Assembly (NCBI RefSeq): GCF_035582795.1
Contig: NC_134373.1
Location: 18,684,001 to 18,748,000, forward strand
Direction: 5' to 3'
Length of the DNA stretch: 64,000 nt
Origin: Mycteria americana
Lineage: Eukaryota; Chordata; Aves; Ciconiiformes; Ciconiidae
Part shown: positions 1-10,885 of the stretch, one piece after another
Numbering within the stretch: position 1 is the first letter of the stretch
Layout: every line of letters starts with the position of its first letter
Position numbers and translations under genes: made by a program
Notes under the pieces: model-generated
Told to the model about the DNA's origin: nothing
The model's input: the letters and a program-made list of their open reading frames with translations, nothing else
Databases searched by the model: none

Positions 1-3000
1 TTCAGAAACAAATTATTTCCACTGCCAGGACTTATTCTTATGTTCAGTCACTGAACAGGCAAAATTAAAGTAAAGTACTAGCAACACCATTCCCATGGCA
101 AGAAAGACACTGCATTTCAAGACAAGGGGCAAAGGAAGTAGAGTCAACATTGTAAACAGTTTCACTATCCACTTTGTAAAGCTGCTGGATAAAATTATCT
201 TGTAAGTCCATTTACCATGTCTCACCTTGCTTTTTCTCCGTTGATATTTGTGCCTACACTTCTGAAAAACTACTGGTTACTGAAGTAGTCAAAATAAAAT
301 ATAACAGCAGGGACAGTGCAGCTGCTGTGTAAGGTAAATGTAATAACGATATTGATGATTTTACTAACTTACTTAGTGAATGAGAATTTACCTTGGGAAT
401 AGGGATGAGTTTGTTGTCCATCATTGTTATTTCATTCATCAGCTAGATGTTGCTCTGGGCAACTGGTATGCTATTTGCCTCTCCTGGTTTTAGCTTGTTT
501 TTAGGCCAGAAAGATTTGCATTTCTTTTGTTTGCTTCTTGTACTTGCTGTGAGCAGTAAGGAAAAGGAGACTGCTGCTCTGTGAGGAATCTGAAACTGAA
601 CCCTTACAACACCTGAAGAGCCAGAAAACCTCATGACTGTGCCCTAGGATTTGTAGTTGTTTGGGAGGAGCCTAGCCTTTTGATTCAGCTGATTTTTAAT
701 TTTAACTTTGCAGGTGATAACAACTTCCAGTGGCTGTAGTAGCTGAACCTGATTTTGCAAGAGCATTTATGGTGTCTCTTTAAAAATCAGTTTGTTGCTG
801 CTGTTAGAGAACTTGAATAATTTTTGAACGCTGCCTGTGATCAAATAATATCCAGAGAGGGAAGAAAAATTCATATTTTCCTCCATGTTCATGTTCAAGC
901 CTTTTCTGAGATTGATATGCATAGTAACTCCATTCCTCTGCTTCATTGACTCTCCCTCTCATTTCAAACCTCATTTGAAACATATTTTCTCTCTCCTGTT
1001 GTTTATTACTTAACTCCATTACTTAGTTACTAAACATATTTATTGACAAACACATAGAGTAATACTGAATGGCTTGTGAACATGCATGTTTTTACTGCTT
1101 TGTCCTCTTAGCTACAGCTGAAAAAAATTAAGAAAAAGCATACATTTTTAGATTTAATATTCTGATGTGCTGGCAAGTTAAATATGTGAAGTTTCATGAA
1201 TCTTATGACAATTTATTAATCTTTTTTAGATTTAGATATTTTGCCAACATATTCCCTTTCATCTTCTAGGTTTTGAAAACAGCATAGAAAAAAAGCACAA
1301 ACTTACTACTTTTCCCCAGTATAGGAAGGTTAGAATCAAAGCTAAAGCCTAATAAAAAAAATAAAACCCCTAAACTTTCTGGGAGAGTTTCAAGTGATTT
1401 CAGTGAGCTTTGGATTGACTCCTCAGTGGTACAACAATGTAGGCAAAATTCAATTTTATGGTGATACAGACTTCTGGGAGAGGAACAGAATGAAGGCTGG
1501 GATTTGAGGAGGCTAAGGATGTTAAGGGAAGGGGAAGTTCAGTTGCTGGAGGTCTGAAAGCAGACATTGGTCGGTAGGGCTTCAGAGGGAGAATTTTAGA
1601 AGGTTGTAGGTGGGGATGAAGACTTATGGAGTCAGTAGAGCTCTGAAGAATTTGGGGTCTGAGAAATCATGGCATTCAGTTTGAGAAATCATAGGAAATC
1701 ACCTCCACAGCGTGAAGGTGAGTGTTGGGGGAGAGCTTAGACATGTAAGAGCAACAAGTGCTATGAAGGAGTTAGGGAAAAGGGATTGGAAATACTCCAT
1801 AGGTTTCAGGGTATGCATCTTTGTTGAGTCTGTGGTTGGTGGCTGGGCAGGGATATTGTTCTGTTTGTCCCTTTCAGCCTTTCTGGGGACCCTTTTTTTC
1901 CTTCCAAGCAGAAGCTGCTATTCAACCTTTTGAGTCTCCTGGAAGGGGAAAGAGGAAGAAGACAAGGTCTGAAGAGTTTCCTGTGTGTGGGAGGTTAAGA
2001 CCAGAACCAGGTCTGGGAAAGAATGGGGTAAGAATTGAGAAATGAACTGTACTCATTAGAGCAGGGCTTTCTTCTCTTTCTGGGAACATCTGCTGGTACT
2101 GAGAGGAACAGGCAGCGATAAACACCATGCCATACACTCTCCTGGGCAGCAGTGGCAGGAGCAGTTTGCTGTGAAAGCAGAAGTGGCTCAGACTAGGTCT
2201 CTTGTCTTGTTAGACACAAACAAGGTAAGCAGTATGTCACTGCAGGCTGTTCCTACTTCATTGCTTGAGTCTTCTGGTCATGTGTGAGCAATGTAGGAAA
2301 GTTTGTAAGCCCTTCCTAGTGAGCGTGTTGTTCTCATTTAAGCTAATGGTTGGTGTGTATAATGATGATAAAACAATAGGATAGAACTGAAAATGTATGT
2401 AGCAAATGTTGACTTCCAGGCATATATATTTCTTTTTAAAGTTGTATATAAGAAAAACCCCTCTATAGCCACTTTGTGAACTAGCAAACGCAGATCCAAG
2501 CAGTGGCTGTAGGAGCTGTAGGTGGTTGCTGAGTAGCCAACATTTATATTTCAAAAAGTCAGTGCACATTTGAAAAAGTTCACTGCACATTCATGTGTCA
2601 CTGCATGTTTTTATGGCCCTGCTGTGCATGCAGAATTGTTTGTTTTCTTCAAATAGAAAATAGTGTGAACCTGACCAGCACTACATAATAGCATAGACTC
2701 CTCTTCTAACATCTGGTTCCTTTCATACTGTAATAGACAAACAGCTAAACATTCAGTGGCTTAATTTCTTTTTCTTTTTGTAAATCTGAGGCATTCAGAT
2801 GCTTATCAGATTCTGACGGGCTCGCTGTTTTTACTTAGGCAAAATCACTACTGACTTTGAAGCCCATATCAGCTTTGTTTAGCTAATGAGCATTGACTTG
2901 AGAGTTTGGCCCCAAATGCCTTTTATAGATAAATCATCTGGAGTTCTCACATAAGCAAACTGACTACTTATGTTTCCAGTATTTTTTGGGTTTCCTAGCA

Positions 3001-3454
3001 TCAGGAGCATCACAGAAGTGAATGACCTTTCTTACAGTCCTTCAGTTTCAAACTGGAATTGGGAATTTAAAATAGAGGTTTATATAAAATGCAATATTCC
3101 TGGCAGGAAAGTGAAGTAAGTTCAACAACTTTATACCCAGTAACACTCCCACAGAAACAGACAGCAGTAGTATCAGACTTCAGTAGGAGCAGGAATGACA
3201 AAGAATACTAGGAAATAGGACTGTGTGACCAGACCTTTGAGGACTAACATCTGCAAAACATTATATAACATGTGGGCAGCTGCACAGGTGTTATAAAACT
3301 GCTGGTGTTGAGGGACTATTTGATTAGCTAATTACCCTTATAAAGGGACAACTTAATCTGTGTGAAACTCCCCCAGCTGAAAACTCATTTTTTCATTCTA
3401 TTTTCAAATTTTCTCTCCACAAATTGCAGTTAAAAATAATTGGAAATTTAGAAG
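1..3454. other. Non-coding unique sequence
   Basis: No gene, recognisable transposon or RNA gene was found in this stretch. Open frames are 60-110 codons, unrelated to known families and best read as chance. The part from about 1460 to 2200 is richer in G and A on the + strand than the surrounding AT-rich sequence, but I cannot assign it to a repeat family. Splice-donor-like strings occur at 1718 (AAG then GTGAGT) and 2222, without convincing partner exons. Confidence 0.6.
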
Positions 3455-3474
3455 AAAAGAAAGAAAGAAAGAAA
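3455..3474 (+). repeat. (GAAA)n simple repeat
   Basis: Short, slightly imperfect GAAA tetranucleotide tract in an A-rich context. Confidence 0.8.
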
Positions 3475-3520
3475 AAGAGAATCTAATTTGTCAATAAAAA
3501 AAATAAACTTTTAAAATTCC

Positions 3521-3702
3521 TCCCTGGTGGTCTGGTATTATTAAATATTCTCCTTGATTTTTTTTAATCTTGGTTTATTGGAGGGAGAAAAACAATTATC
3601 TGTAAACGTAATTTTTAATGCATGGTAATAAAAATAAATGGTACAGCTCTGCTGCTGCTCACCTAAATCTTCTTCCCTGGTGGTCTAGTGGTATTAAATA
3701 AT
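3521..3702 (+). repeat. Pair of tRNA-Glu 5'-end-like sequences
   Basis: The 19 bases at 3674-3692 (TCCCTGGTGGTCTAGTGGT) match, from memory, the first 19 bases of vertebrate tRNA-Glu(CUC), covering the acceptor 5' strand and most of the A box. A second copy at 3521-3550 starts with the same 13 bases, then diverges by a small deletion. Both run into a similar TATTAAATA-type sequence. Neither has a D-loop remainder, anticodon arm, T arm or B box, so these are not tRNA genes. The shared flanks suggest that a tRNA-derived fragment was inserted once and then duplicated locally, or that two related inserts landed here. Confidence 0.5.
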
Positions 3703-4105
3703 CTGTTCCACATGTATTCATCATTTGCTGACAGGAAAAGGAAAACTTTTTACATTTTATTGTCCACAAAACAAACACAATGTTAGTTAATCAGGTGGGG
3801 AAGACTTTTCTGAGGGTCACTCAAGAAACAAAAGAAACCTTTTACTTTCCCAGCTGGTGTAATATTAGCTCTCCTAATTTACATGACAATTAGCATGAAA
3901 CTAGAAGGGCAGAAATTATTTCCAGGATGCCCTTTTTGTTCAGTTCTATTTTGGCCAGATAATATTTGTCATGGTTTTATTCATTTCTGCAACAAATTAG
4001 CTAAAGTAATGAGTGTTTGCCACAAATTATCTCATTGCTGATGAGTCATTCCTTTGCTTTAGGATATTTACTTTTACACTCAATAAATAACACTTTTTTA
4101 ATGTA
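3703..4105. other. Non-coding unique sequence
   Basis: AT-rich sequence with no gene or repeat that I can identify. Confidence 0.6.
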
Positions 4106-4302
4106 AATCTCACAGTGCTTTACTAAATCAGATCAGCAAACATTATCCTTCCTATTTCAAAGACTGATAAACTGATAGGTAGTGTTGTGCAGTGTGGACT
4201 TGCCTGCAGCTGTATGGCAATGCCATGACAAGAGAGGAAAATAGAACCCCAGTCTCTGGGTTTTTTTCCTGTCTTACAGACCTCTAGTATCTTCTACTTC
4301 AA
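4106..4302 (-). mobile_element. MIR-like amniote SINE fragment, antisense
   Basis: Read on the + strand, this shows the reverse complement of a MIR/CORE-SINE body in the expected order. First comes a motif like 'tctcacagtgctttac', then 'cattatcc..cctatttcaaagac' (the classic 'cccattttacagatg' segment), then 'gacttgcctgcagctgtatgg' (the 'gacttgcccaaggtcacacag' segment), then 'aatagaaccccagtctct' (the 'gaacccaggtctcc' segment). Such SINEs are tRNA-derived, non-autonomous, mobilised by L2/CR1-type LINE enzymes, and long inactive in birds. The copy is heavily diverged. Assignment rests on recalled family structure, not on an alignment. Confidence 0.75.
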
Positions 4303-5500
4303 AAACATGAAGATTTTATTTTCCAAATGCCCTTAAAGAAAATAAGCTTTCAGCAATGGAAGGGGACTCCTCGTGAATTCTTATTCATCTTGTTTTCTGG
4401 CATTCGCCCAGTTTTTACAAACAATGCTGGACAAATTTTTTGACTAGTTTTAAACAGTGTGATATCATGGTGTGTGTACTCTCCTCTCAGAGAAGAGAGA
4501 CCAAAAAATACTGATTTGTTGGAGAGGATATTATATGTATTAATACTGAATTTTGAAAATACAACATTTCTGCACTGTTACAATTTTGGGTTTGGCATAA
4601 AGTTTAGTAACATATTTTAGAGATTTATCTGTGATAACTGATGATTCTTTTCATTTTATAAAACAATATCTATGATTTACTTATTAAATACAAGCTGATA
4701 TTATTAACATATAAATCTCAAGAATTATACTGGATGTATACTTCATACGGCACATTGGGAATGTTGACAGAAGCTGCTTCATTTCCTTTGGGTTGTTTTA
4801 CTTTGATACAGTTTGGACATTGAAAACAGCAGTGGGTAGAAAATGCATACTGGATCATTTTTACAAAAGCTAGTGCAGGGGCTGTTTTTTTTCTAGAAAG
4901 CCTGTAAATAACAAGAGCATAATAGACTGCCATGAGATGTAGTTTTGATCTCATTATGCTGTGAAGGCTTGATAACTCAAGAGAGGTAAACCACCAGAGA
5001 GGAATAGATTCCCTATCACAATGATGTTAAAAGTAAAAAATCATTCCAAAGGGTTCACAGCCTGTTCTTGGGAAGTACAAATATTTTTGCTTTAAAATAG
5101 GAAGATATGTACATTTGTTTTTAAACATGAATTGCTTTCATCTCAGAGGTATAAAATAATTAACTTAAACTCTGATAAAATCTGTAGCTTGTAATTGAAA
5201 ACATGTGCATTGTGGGACCAGTGGAATGTTTCCAGCCGAGCTGTGTGTGGCAGAAAGGAATCTCTACAGAGCTCAAAGCATTCCTGGTTTTATGGTAAAT
5301 GTCTCTCTCTCCTCACTGAATTCTTATTAATCAGTTTTATTTACATGGCGTTGTAGTGATCTACTGAAGAGTAAAATGCTTTAAAAACATTTTGAAAGAG
5401 ACATAAGAGTCCTTGAGGGAGTAGACTTTAATTTAGCAGCAAGTTCCATTATAAACCACATTCAGTGATAAGGCTTAAAAAACCCCCAGACTTCTTATTT
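4303..5500. other. Non-coding unique sequence
   Basis: AT-rich, with only chance open frames (for example a 78-codon minus frame at 4718-4954). No repeat family recognised. Confidence 0.6.
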
Positions 5501-5537
5501 ATATATGTATGTATGTATGTATTTATTTATTTATTTT
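5501..5537 (+). repeat. (TATG)n/(TTTA)n compound microsatellite
   Basis: About four TATG units run directly into about four ATTT units, a compound tetranucleotide microsatellite. Likely length-polymorphic. Confidence 0.85.
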
Positions 5538-8182
5538 CTACTGATGTTGTTGGAGTGACTTCTTGGGAAACTCCCTTATAGTGGAGTGATTAATAACTTG
5601 TGTGGCACTGATAAGGATATCTTTTATTAGGACATAATATTTGCTCATATTAACTACCATGAATATATTATAAAAACTTTTTCATTAAACAACTGCTCTC
5701 TGCAGCATGTAGTTCCCAGGCATAGTAGCACAAACTAGAGTACTGTCTTTGGGGCAAATGTCACACTGTTAAAAGTGAAGATTGAAAAGGAAAATCTAAT
5801 CTAAAATCATTACTTGTCTCTAGCAAACAGCTTCTTTTTTCCCCAAACATTACTTTTTATTAAATATTTTATTTAAAAACAAACTGATAGCTTCTAGAGA
5901 TTGTTAAGTTCTCAGCAGCAGAGTCTATTGTCATTTTCCCAAAATGCCTGAAGAAGTTTCATTTATTTCCTAATCTGGTTATCTGTAGTACCATAGGGTT
6001 GATTCAGTTTTAATCCCTGTAGCATTCCTTGGAAGACAATCTTTGTGTAGTTACATGGGAAAAAAGTTCAATCTGAGTTACAAAACCTTCCTAGGCCATA
6101 AGTAAATAAGTGGTACCTTGCCTGTAGTAACTCCTGTGTTGCTGTGGCTGCTGTGTTACTGTGGGACTACATGTAGTCTTACTAGATAGTTCAAAGCAAG
6201 CTCAGATATACCTATGTGAATTGCAGACCTACTTTTAAACTGTAATATAGACATGCACTCTGATTTATTTCTAAAATACCATGTACAACTGTGTTAAGGT
6301 GGACAGTCTATGAAAAAAGCACTATCTGATTGTATAAATGAATACTGGAAAAATATTTAATTATACAATGACACACACACTTTGCAGGTACTTAATTAGC
6401 CAGAATGCTTTTAAAAAGCACAGTCATAAAAATGGAAATTCCATTGCATAGGCTGTCTCCAGAAATCTCTCTGGTAGGATGGCGACTCTGCAGCAGAGAT
6501 CTCTGTAGCTTAAACTAATTGTGAAACTAGAAGTAACCATTAAAGGTTACTATTTTCTCAGAGACCCCCACCATAACTTGGGGGCATAAAAGTATTTTGT
6601 TAATGAATTGTGTATTACAGCAAAGGAATGCAATGTTTTATTCTCTGTTCTGGAGATGTAGGATCCTTCTGGTCCCACTTCTATAAAGCCCTTCTGATTT
6701 CAGATGACTCAATTCTCAGATCTGAAATCATTACTCCAGTGTAACAGCTTTCAATACTGGAAGAAGAATGTAAACAACTTCATGCTTTGAAAGAACTTTG
6801 AATTATTTTTGCTGTGTTTTCTTTTTTTTCCCCCTCCTAAGTCAGTCTGAGGTACAAAGTTATAGGACATTCACTCTGAAGCTACTGAAAAGAGCTTTAA
6901 GTATTTGGTGTTAAGCTTTAAGTTTGGCAAAAAGCTCTCAGCTCTGGTAAATGCACAGAGATTTCCTAGAATAAAAAAGGTTTTAATTTCAGGATAAGAA
7001 TTCATGGCTAAAACTATGAAAAAACAGTGCCCTGAACCCATTCATCTCCACCCACTAAATCTATTTGAAGCATTACATTTTTGTAAAAGCCAAAATAGAT
7101 TCTTCACTACAAACAAACATACCACCTACCCTTGTGCTATTATGTTCTAAAGTACCAGGAACTTATATACTAATTAGAATTAAAATAGTATTATTCTAAT
7201 ATGAACGGGAATCTAAAGGAAGCTAGTGGGTGTTCAGTTTGAAACAAACAGAAGGGATCCTTTTTCACACAAAAGAAAGTAAGCAGTGGAATTCCTGACC
7301 TCAATGTTTAGGTTTAGTATTGAACATGCAAAAAATTCATTATGATTCAAAAAACAATTAGTCAAATTTCTGAGAGAAAAATATTAAATACAAATTTACT
7401 GCTTTGGCTCAGAAGGTCCCCAAAGTACAGATTGCTAGGAGGTGAAAGACTATTCTGGAGAAATACCAGTATATGATATATAATCCTTCCAAAGCATTCT
7501 TATTGGCCATAACAGAAGATAGGATGAGGGATTAGATAGATTTTGGTATGGCTGTTCTTCTGTTGATACACTGCTGTAATATCACTACTTTGACAGCACT
7601 AGTCCTTTGTCACAGAGTAATTCTTCTTACAGTTGTTAGTCTCTTTGATATTTGCACTAATATCAAGGACATCAGTCTTTGTAGTTAAAGCTAAGAATCA
7701 CAATAGTCAGTATTTATGGGCATTACTCTTATTTCTGTTATTGCCTCCTTCTGTGACTTGAGGGAATTCTTCAGCTTGTGTGCCTCTGTTTACCTAACTT
7801 AAGACACTACTTTTGAGTTTTCATTAGCTGAGTGTTAAGATTCTCGGTGAGGTTAAAATAAGAGTCAATTTATACTGAAAAGGCTCTACTTAGTGATATT
7901 TATTTAGCATTGTTTTCCTTAATTTTCATTTTCATGTTTGCATTTATTTCACAAAATGTAAGTGTTGTGCAAAAGCAATGAAGAGTGATACATACCAGCA
8001 AAACATCTATCTGGAGGGAAAAAAAGCATGTTTGGAAGGGAAACTTCAGTTATAAGCTGTAAATCCAAGAAAAGTATAATTAGTATCTGAAAAGCCAAGC
8101 AAAAACAGTTGTATACCATTAACCTAACTATCATTATGCATTATAGCATTATGTTGACATGCCTTTAATCATATGGGATCAA
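5538..8182. other. Non-coding unique sequence, left flank of CR1
   Basis: AT-rich unique sequence with no gene seen. It abuts the 3' end of the CR1 LINE at about 8183. No obvious target-site duplication is shared with the right flank after 10885, which is usual for CR1. Confidence 0.6.
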
Positions 8183-8198
8183 GACAGAATCACAGAAT
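8183..8198 (-). repeat. CR1 3'-terminal octamer repeats
   Basis: Two tandem octamers, ATTCTGTG and ATTCTGTC on the minus strand, end the element. CR1 LINEs characteristically terminate in short direct repeats of this type instead of a poly(A) tail, and the repeats take part in 3'-end recognition by the RT. This marks the 3' boundary. Confidence 0.9.
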
Positions 8199-8252
8199 CG
8201 TATAGGTTGGAAAAGACCTTTAAGATCATCGAGTCCAACCATAAACCTAACA

Positions 8253-10043
8253 CTACCAAGACCACCACTGTACCATGTCCCTAAGCACCTCATCCAAACG
8301 TCTTTCAAATACCTCCAGGGATGGCGACTCAACCACTTCCCTGGGCAGCCTGCTCCAATGCTTGATAACCCCTTCAGTGAAGTAAAATTTCCTAATATCC
8401 AGTCTAAACCTCCCCTGGCACAACTTGAGGCCATTTCCTCTTGTCCTATCACTTGTTACCTGGGAGAAGAGACCGACCCCCACCTCTCTACAACCTCCTT
8501 TCAGGTAGTTGTAGAGAGCAATAAGGTCTCCCCTCAGCCTCCTTTTCTCCAGGCTAAACAACCCCAGTTCCCTCAGCCGCTCCTCATCAGACTTCTGCTC
8601 TAGACCCTTCACCAGCTTCGTTGCCCTTCTCTGGATGCGCTCCAGCCCCTCAATGTCTGTCTTGTACTGGGGGCCCCAAAAGTGAGCACAGCATTCGAGG
8701 TGCGGCCTCACCAGTGCCAAGTACAGGGGGACAATCACCTCCCTAGTCCTGCTGGCCACACTAGTTTTGATACAAGCCAGAATGCCATTGGCTTTCTTGG
8801 CCACCTGGGCACACTGCTGGCTCATATTCAGGCAGCTGTCAACCAACACCCCCAGGTCCTTTTCCACTGGGCAGCTTTCCAGCCACTCTTCCCCAAGCCT
8901 GTAGCATTGCATGGGGTTGCTGTGGCCCAAGTGCAGGACCTTGCACTGAGCCTTGTTGAACCCCATACAATTGACCTCAGCCCATCGATCCAGCCTGTCC
9001 AGGTCCCCCTGTACAGCCTTCCTACCCTCCAGCAGATCCACACTCCCGCACAACTTGGTGTCATCTGCAAACTTACTGAGGGTGCACTTGATCCCTTCAT
9101 CCAGATCATTGATAAAGATATTAAACAGAACTGGCCCCAGCACAGAGCCTTGGGGAACACCACCTGTGACCGGCTGCCAACTGGAGTAAACTCCATTCAC
9201 CACCACTCTTTGGGCCTGGCCATCCAGCCAGTTCTTTCCCCAGTGAAGTGTACACCCGTCCAAGCCATGAGCAGCCACTTTCTCCCAGAGAATGCTGTGG
9301 GAAACCGTGTCAAAGGCTTTACTGAGGTCAAGATAGACAACATCCACAGCCTTTCCCTCATCCACTAGGCGGGTCACCTTGTCATAGAAGGAGATCAGGT
9401 TGGTCAAGCAGGACCTGCCTTTCCTGAACCCATGCTGGCTGGGCTTGATCCCTTGGTTATCCTCTACATGCCGTGTGATGGCACTCAGGATGATCTGCTC
9501 CATAACCTTCCCTGGTACCAAGGTCAGGCTGACAGGCCTGTAGTTCCCCGGGTCCTCCTTCCGGCCCTTCTTGAAGATGGGCATCACATTAGCTAATCTC
9601 CAGTCAGCAGGGACCTCCCCGGTTAGCCAGGCCTGCTGGTAAATGATGGAAAGGGGCTTGGTGAGCACATCTGCCAGCTCCTTCAGTACTCTCGGGTGGA
9701 TCTCATCAGGCCCCATAGACTTGTGAGTGTCTAAGTGGTGCAGCAGGTCACTAACCATTTCCCTCTGGATTATGGGGGCTCCATTCTGGTCCCCATCCCT
9801 ATCTTCCAACTCAGGGGGCTGGGTACCCAGAGAACAATTGGCCCTGCTATTAAAGACTGAGGCAAAGAAGGCATTAAGTACCTCAGCCTTTTCCTCATCC
9901 TTGGCCACTGTGTTCCCTCCCCCGTCTACTAGGGGCTGGAGATTCTCCTTAGCTCTCCTTTTGCTGCTAATGTATTTGAAGAAGTATTTTTTGTTGTCTT
10001 TTACAGCAGCAGCCAGATTGAGCTCTAGCTCAGTTTTGGCCCT
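8253..10043 (-). pseudogene. CR1 ORF2 reverse transcriptase segment
   Basis: This is the reverse-transcriptase part of CR1 ORF2, which in a live element copies the LINE RNA at a nicked target. The frame is open for about 596 codons, from just after an in-frame TAA at 10044-10046 to the stop at 8253-8255. Visible RT motifs are [17 protein letters not shown], the HGFRKGRSC block, the LDLSKAFD block carrying the first catalytic Asp, [12 protein letters not shown], and FADD at 9060-9071 with the two other catalytic aspartates. The C-terminal domain typical of avian CR1 follows (for example [20 protein letters not shown], then [11 protein letters not shown]). All catalytic residues look intact. 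There is no real start codon: the segment is the downstream part of a longer ORF2 that is frameshifted at about 10041-10047. Shadow frames on the opposite strand (8682-9368) are not genes. Confidence 0.93.
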
Positions 10044-10387
10044 TTAATTTTCTCCCTGCACAGCCTTGCTACACCTTTGTAGTCCTCCTGAGTTGCCTGC
10101 CCCTTCTTCCAGAGGTCATAGACTCTCTTTTTCCTGAGTTCTAGCCAGAGCTCTCTGTTCAGCCAGGCCGGTCTTCTTCTGTGCCGGCTCGTCTTTCGGC
10201 ACCTGGGGACAGCCTGCTCTTGTGCCTTTAGGACTTCCTCCTTGAAGAAAGTCCAGCCTTCCTGGACTCCTTTGCCCATTAGGGCTGCCTCCCAGGGGAC
10301 TCTGTCGACCAGTCTCCTAAACAGGCTGAAGTCTGCCCTCCGGAAGTCTAAGGTGGCAGTTTTGCTGACCCCTAGCCACTTCTCCAA
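10025..10387 (-). pseudogene. CR1 ORF2 linker between EN and RT
   Basis: This frame carries the region linking endonuclease and reverse transcriptase, recognisable from the TLDFRRADFSLF block and from RRPAWLNRELWLELRKK followed by a GQAT-type stretch. It is offset from both neighbours. A frameshift at about 10370-10385 separates it from the endonuclease frame, and a probable one-base deletion at about 10041-10047 separates it from the RT frame, after which it soon ends at 10025-10027. It is a broken part of a single ancestral ORF2, not a separate gene. Confidence 0.88.
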
Positions 10388-10868
10388 GTATCAAAAACTC
10401 TATCATTTTGTGATCACTCTGCCCAAGATGGCCTCCAACCCTCACATGGTTCACAAGTCCTTCTCTGTTTGTGAACAAGAGGTCCAGCAGGGCACCTTCC
10501 CTAACTGGCTCACTCACCAGCTGTGTCAGGAAGTTATCTGCCACACACTCCAGGAACCTCCTAGACTGTTTCCTCTCTGCTGTATTGTAATTCCAGCAGA
10601 CATCTGGTAAGTTGAATTCCCCCACAAGAACAAGGGCTAGCGATCGTGATGCTTCTCCCAGCTGCTTATAGAATAGTTCGTCAGTCTCCTCATCCTGGTT
10701 GGGTCGTCTGTAACAGACTCCCACCACAATATCTGCCTTGTTGGCCTTCCCCCTGATTCTTACCCATAGACACTCCACCCTACCGTCACCATCATCAAGC
10801 TCTAAACTATCCAGACACTCCCTAATGTATAGGGCTACCCCACCACCTCTCCTGCCTCACCTATCCCT
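10317..10868 (-). pseudogene. CR1 ORF2 endonuclease, C-terminal half
   Basis: This is the C-terminal half of the APE-like endonuclease that nicks the insertion site. Visible motifs are RRGGGVALYI near 10830-10860, the VCYRRPNQDEE block, the GEFN motif at about 10611-10622, LLDLLFTNREG and the SDH catalytic motif (GQSDHKMIEF). The family's catalytic GDFN is GEFN here (codon 10617-10619 reads Glu), which should impair nicking. An in-frame TGA lies upstream of RRGGG at about 10860, consistent with decay of a CGA Arg codon at a CpG. Recognisable coding extends to about 10881 (TVFRRDR-like), where the element is truncated. Confidence 0.88.
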
Positions 10869-10885
10869 CCTGAAGACAGTGATAC

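Larger units (their letters stand above)
8183..10885 (-). mobile_element. 5'-truncated CR1 LINE retrotransposon
   Basis: This is a chicken-repeat-1 type non-LTR retrotransposon, read on the minus strand. From 5' (about 10885) to 3' (8183) it holds the C-terminal half of an APE-type endonuclease, a linker, a full reverse transcriptase, a short 3' UTR and the terminal octamers. At about 2.7 kb against roughly 4.5 kb for a full element, it lacks ORF1, the promoter and the first part of the endonuclease. Such 5' truncation is typical of target-primed reverse transcription. It is clearly GC-richer than its flanks. No poly(A) and no clear target-site duplication are present, both normal for CR1. 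One in-frame stop, two frameshifts and a catalytic substitution show it is a dead copy, but the uninterrupted RT frame suggests it is much younger than the other CR1 relics here. Confidence 0.97.

Noticed and set aside
3674..3692. Functional tRNA-Glu gene
   Set aside because: Only the 5' 19 bases match; anticodon arm, T arm and B box are absent.
8682..9368. 228-codon + strand open frame
   Set aside because: Antisense shadow of the CR1 reverse transcriptase, whose coding strand is minus.
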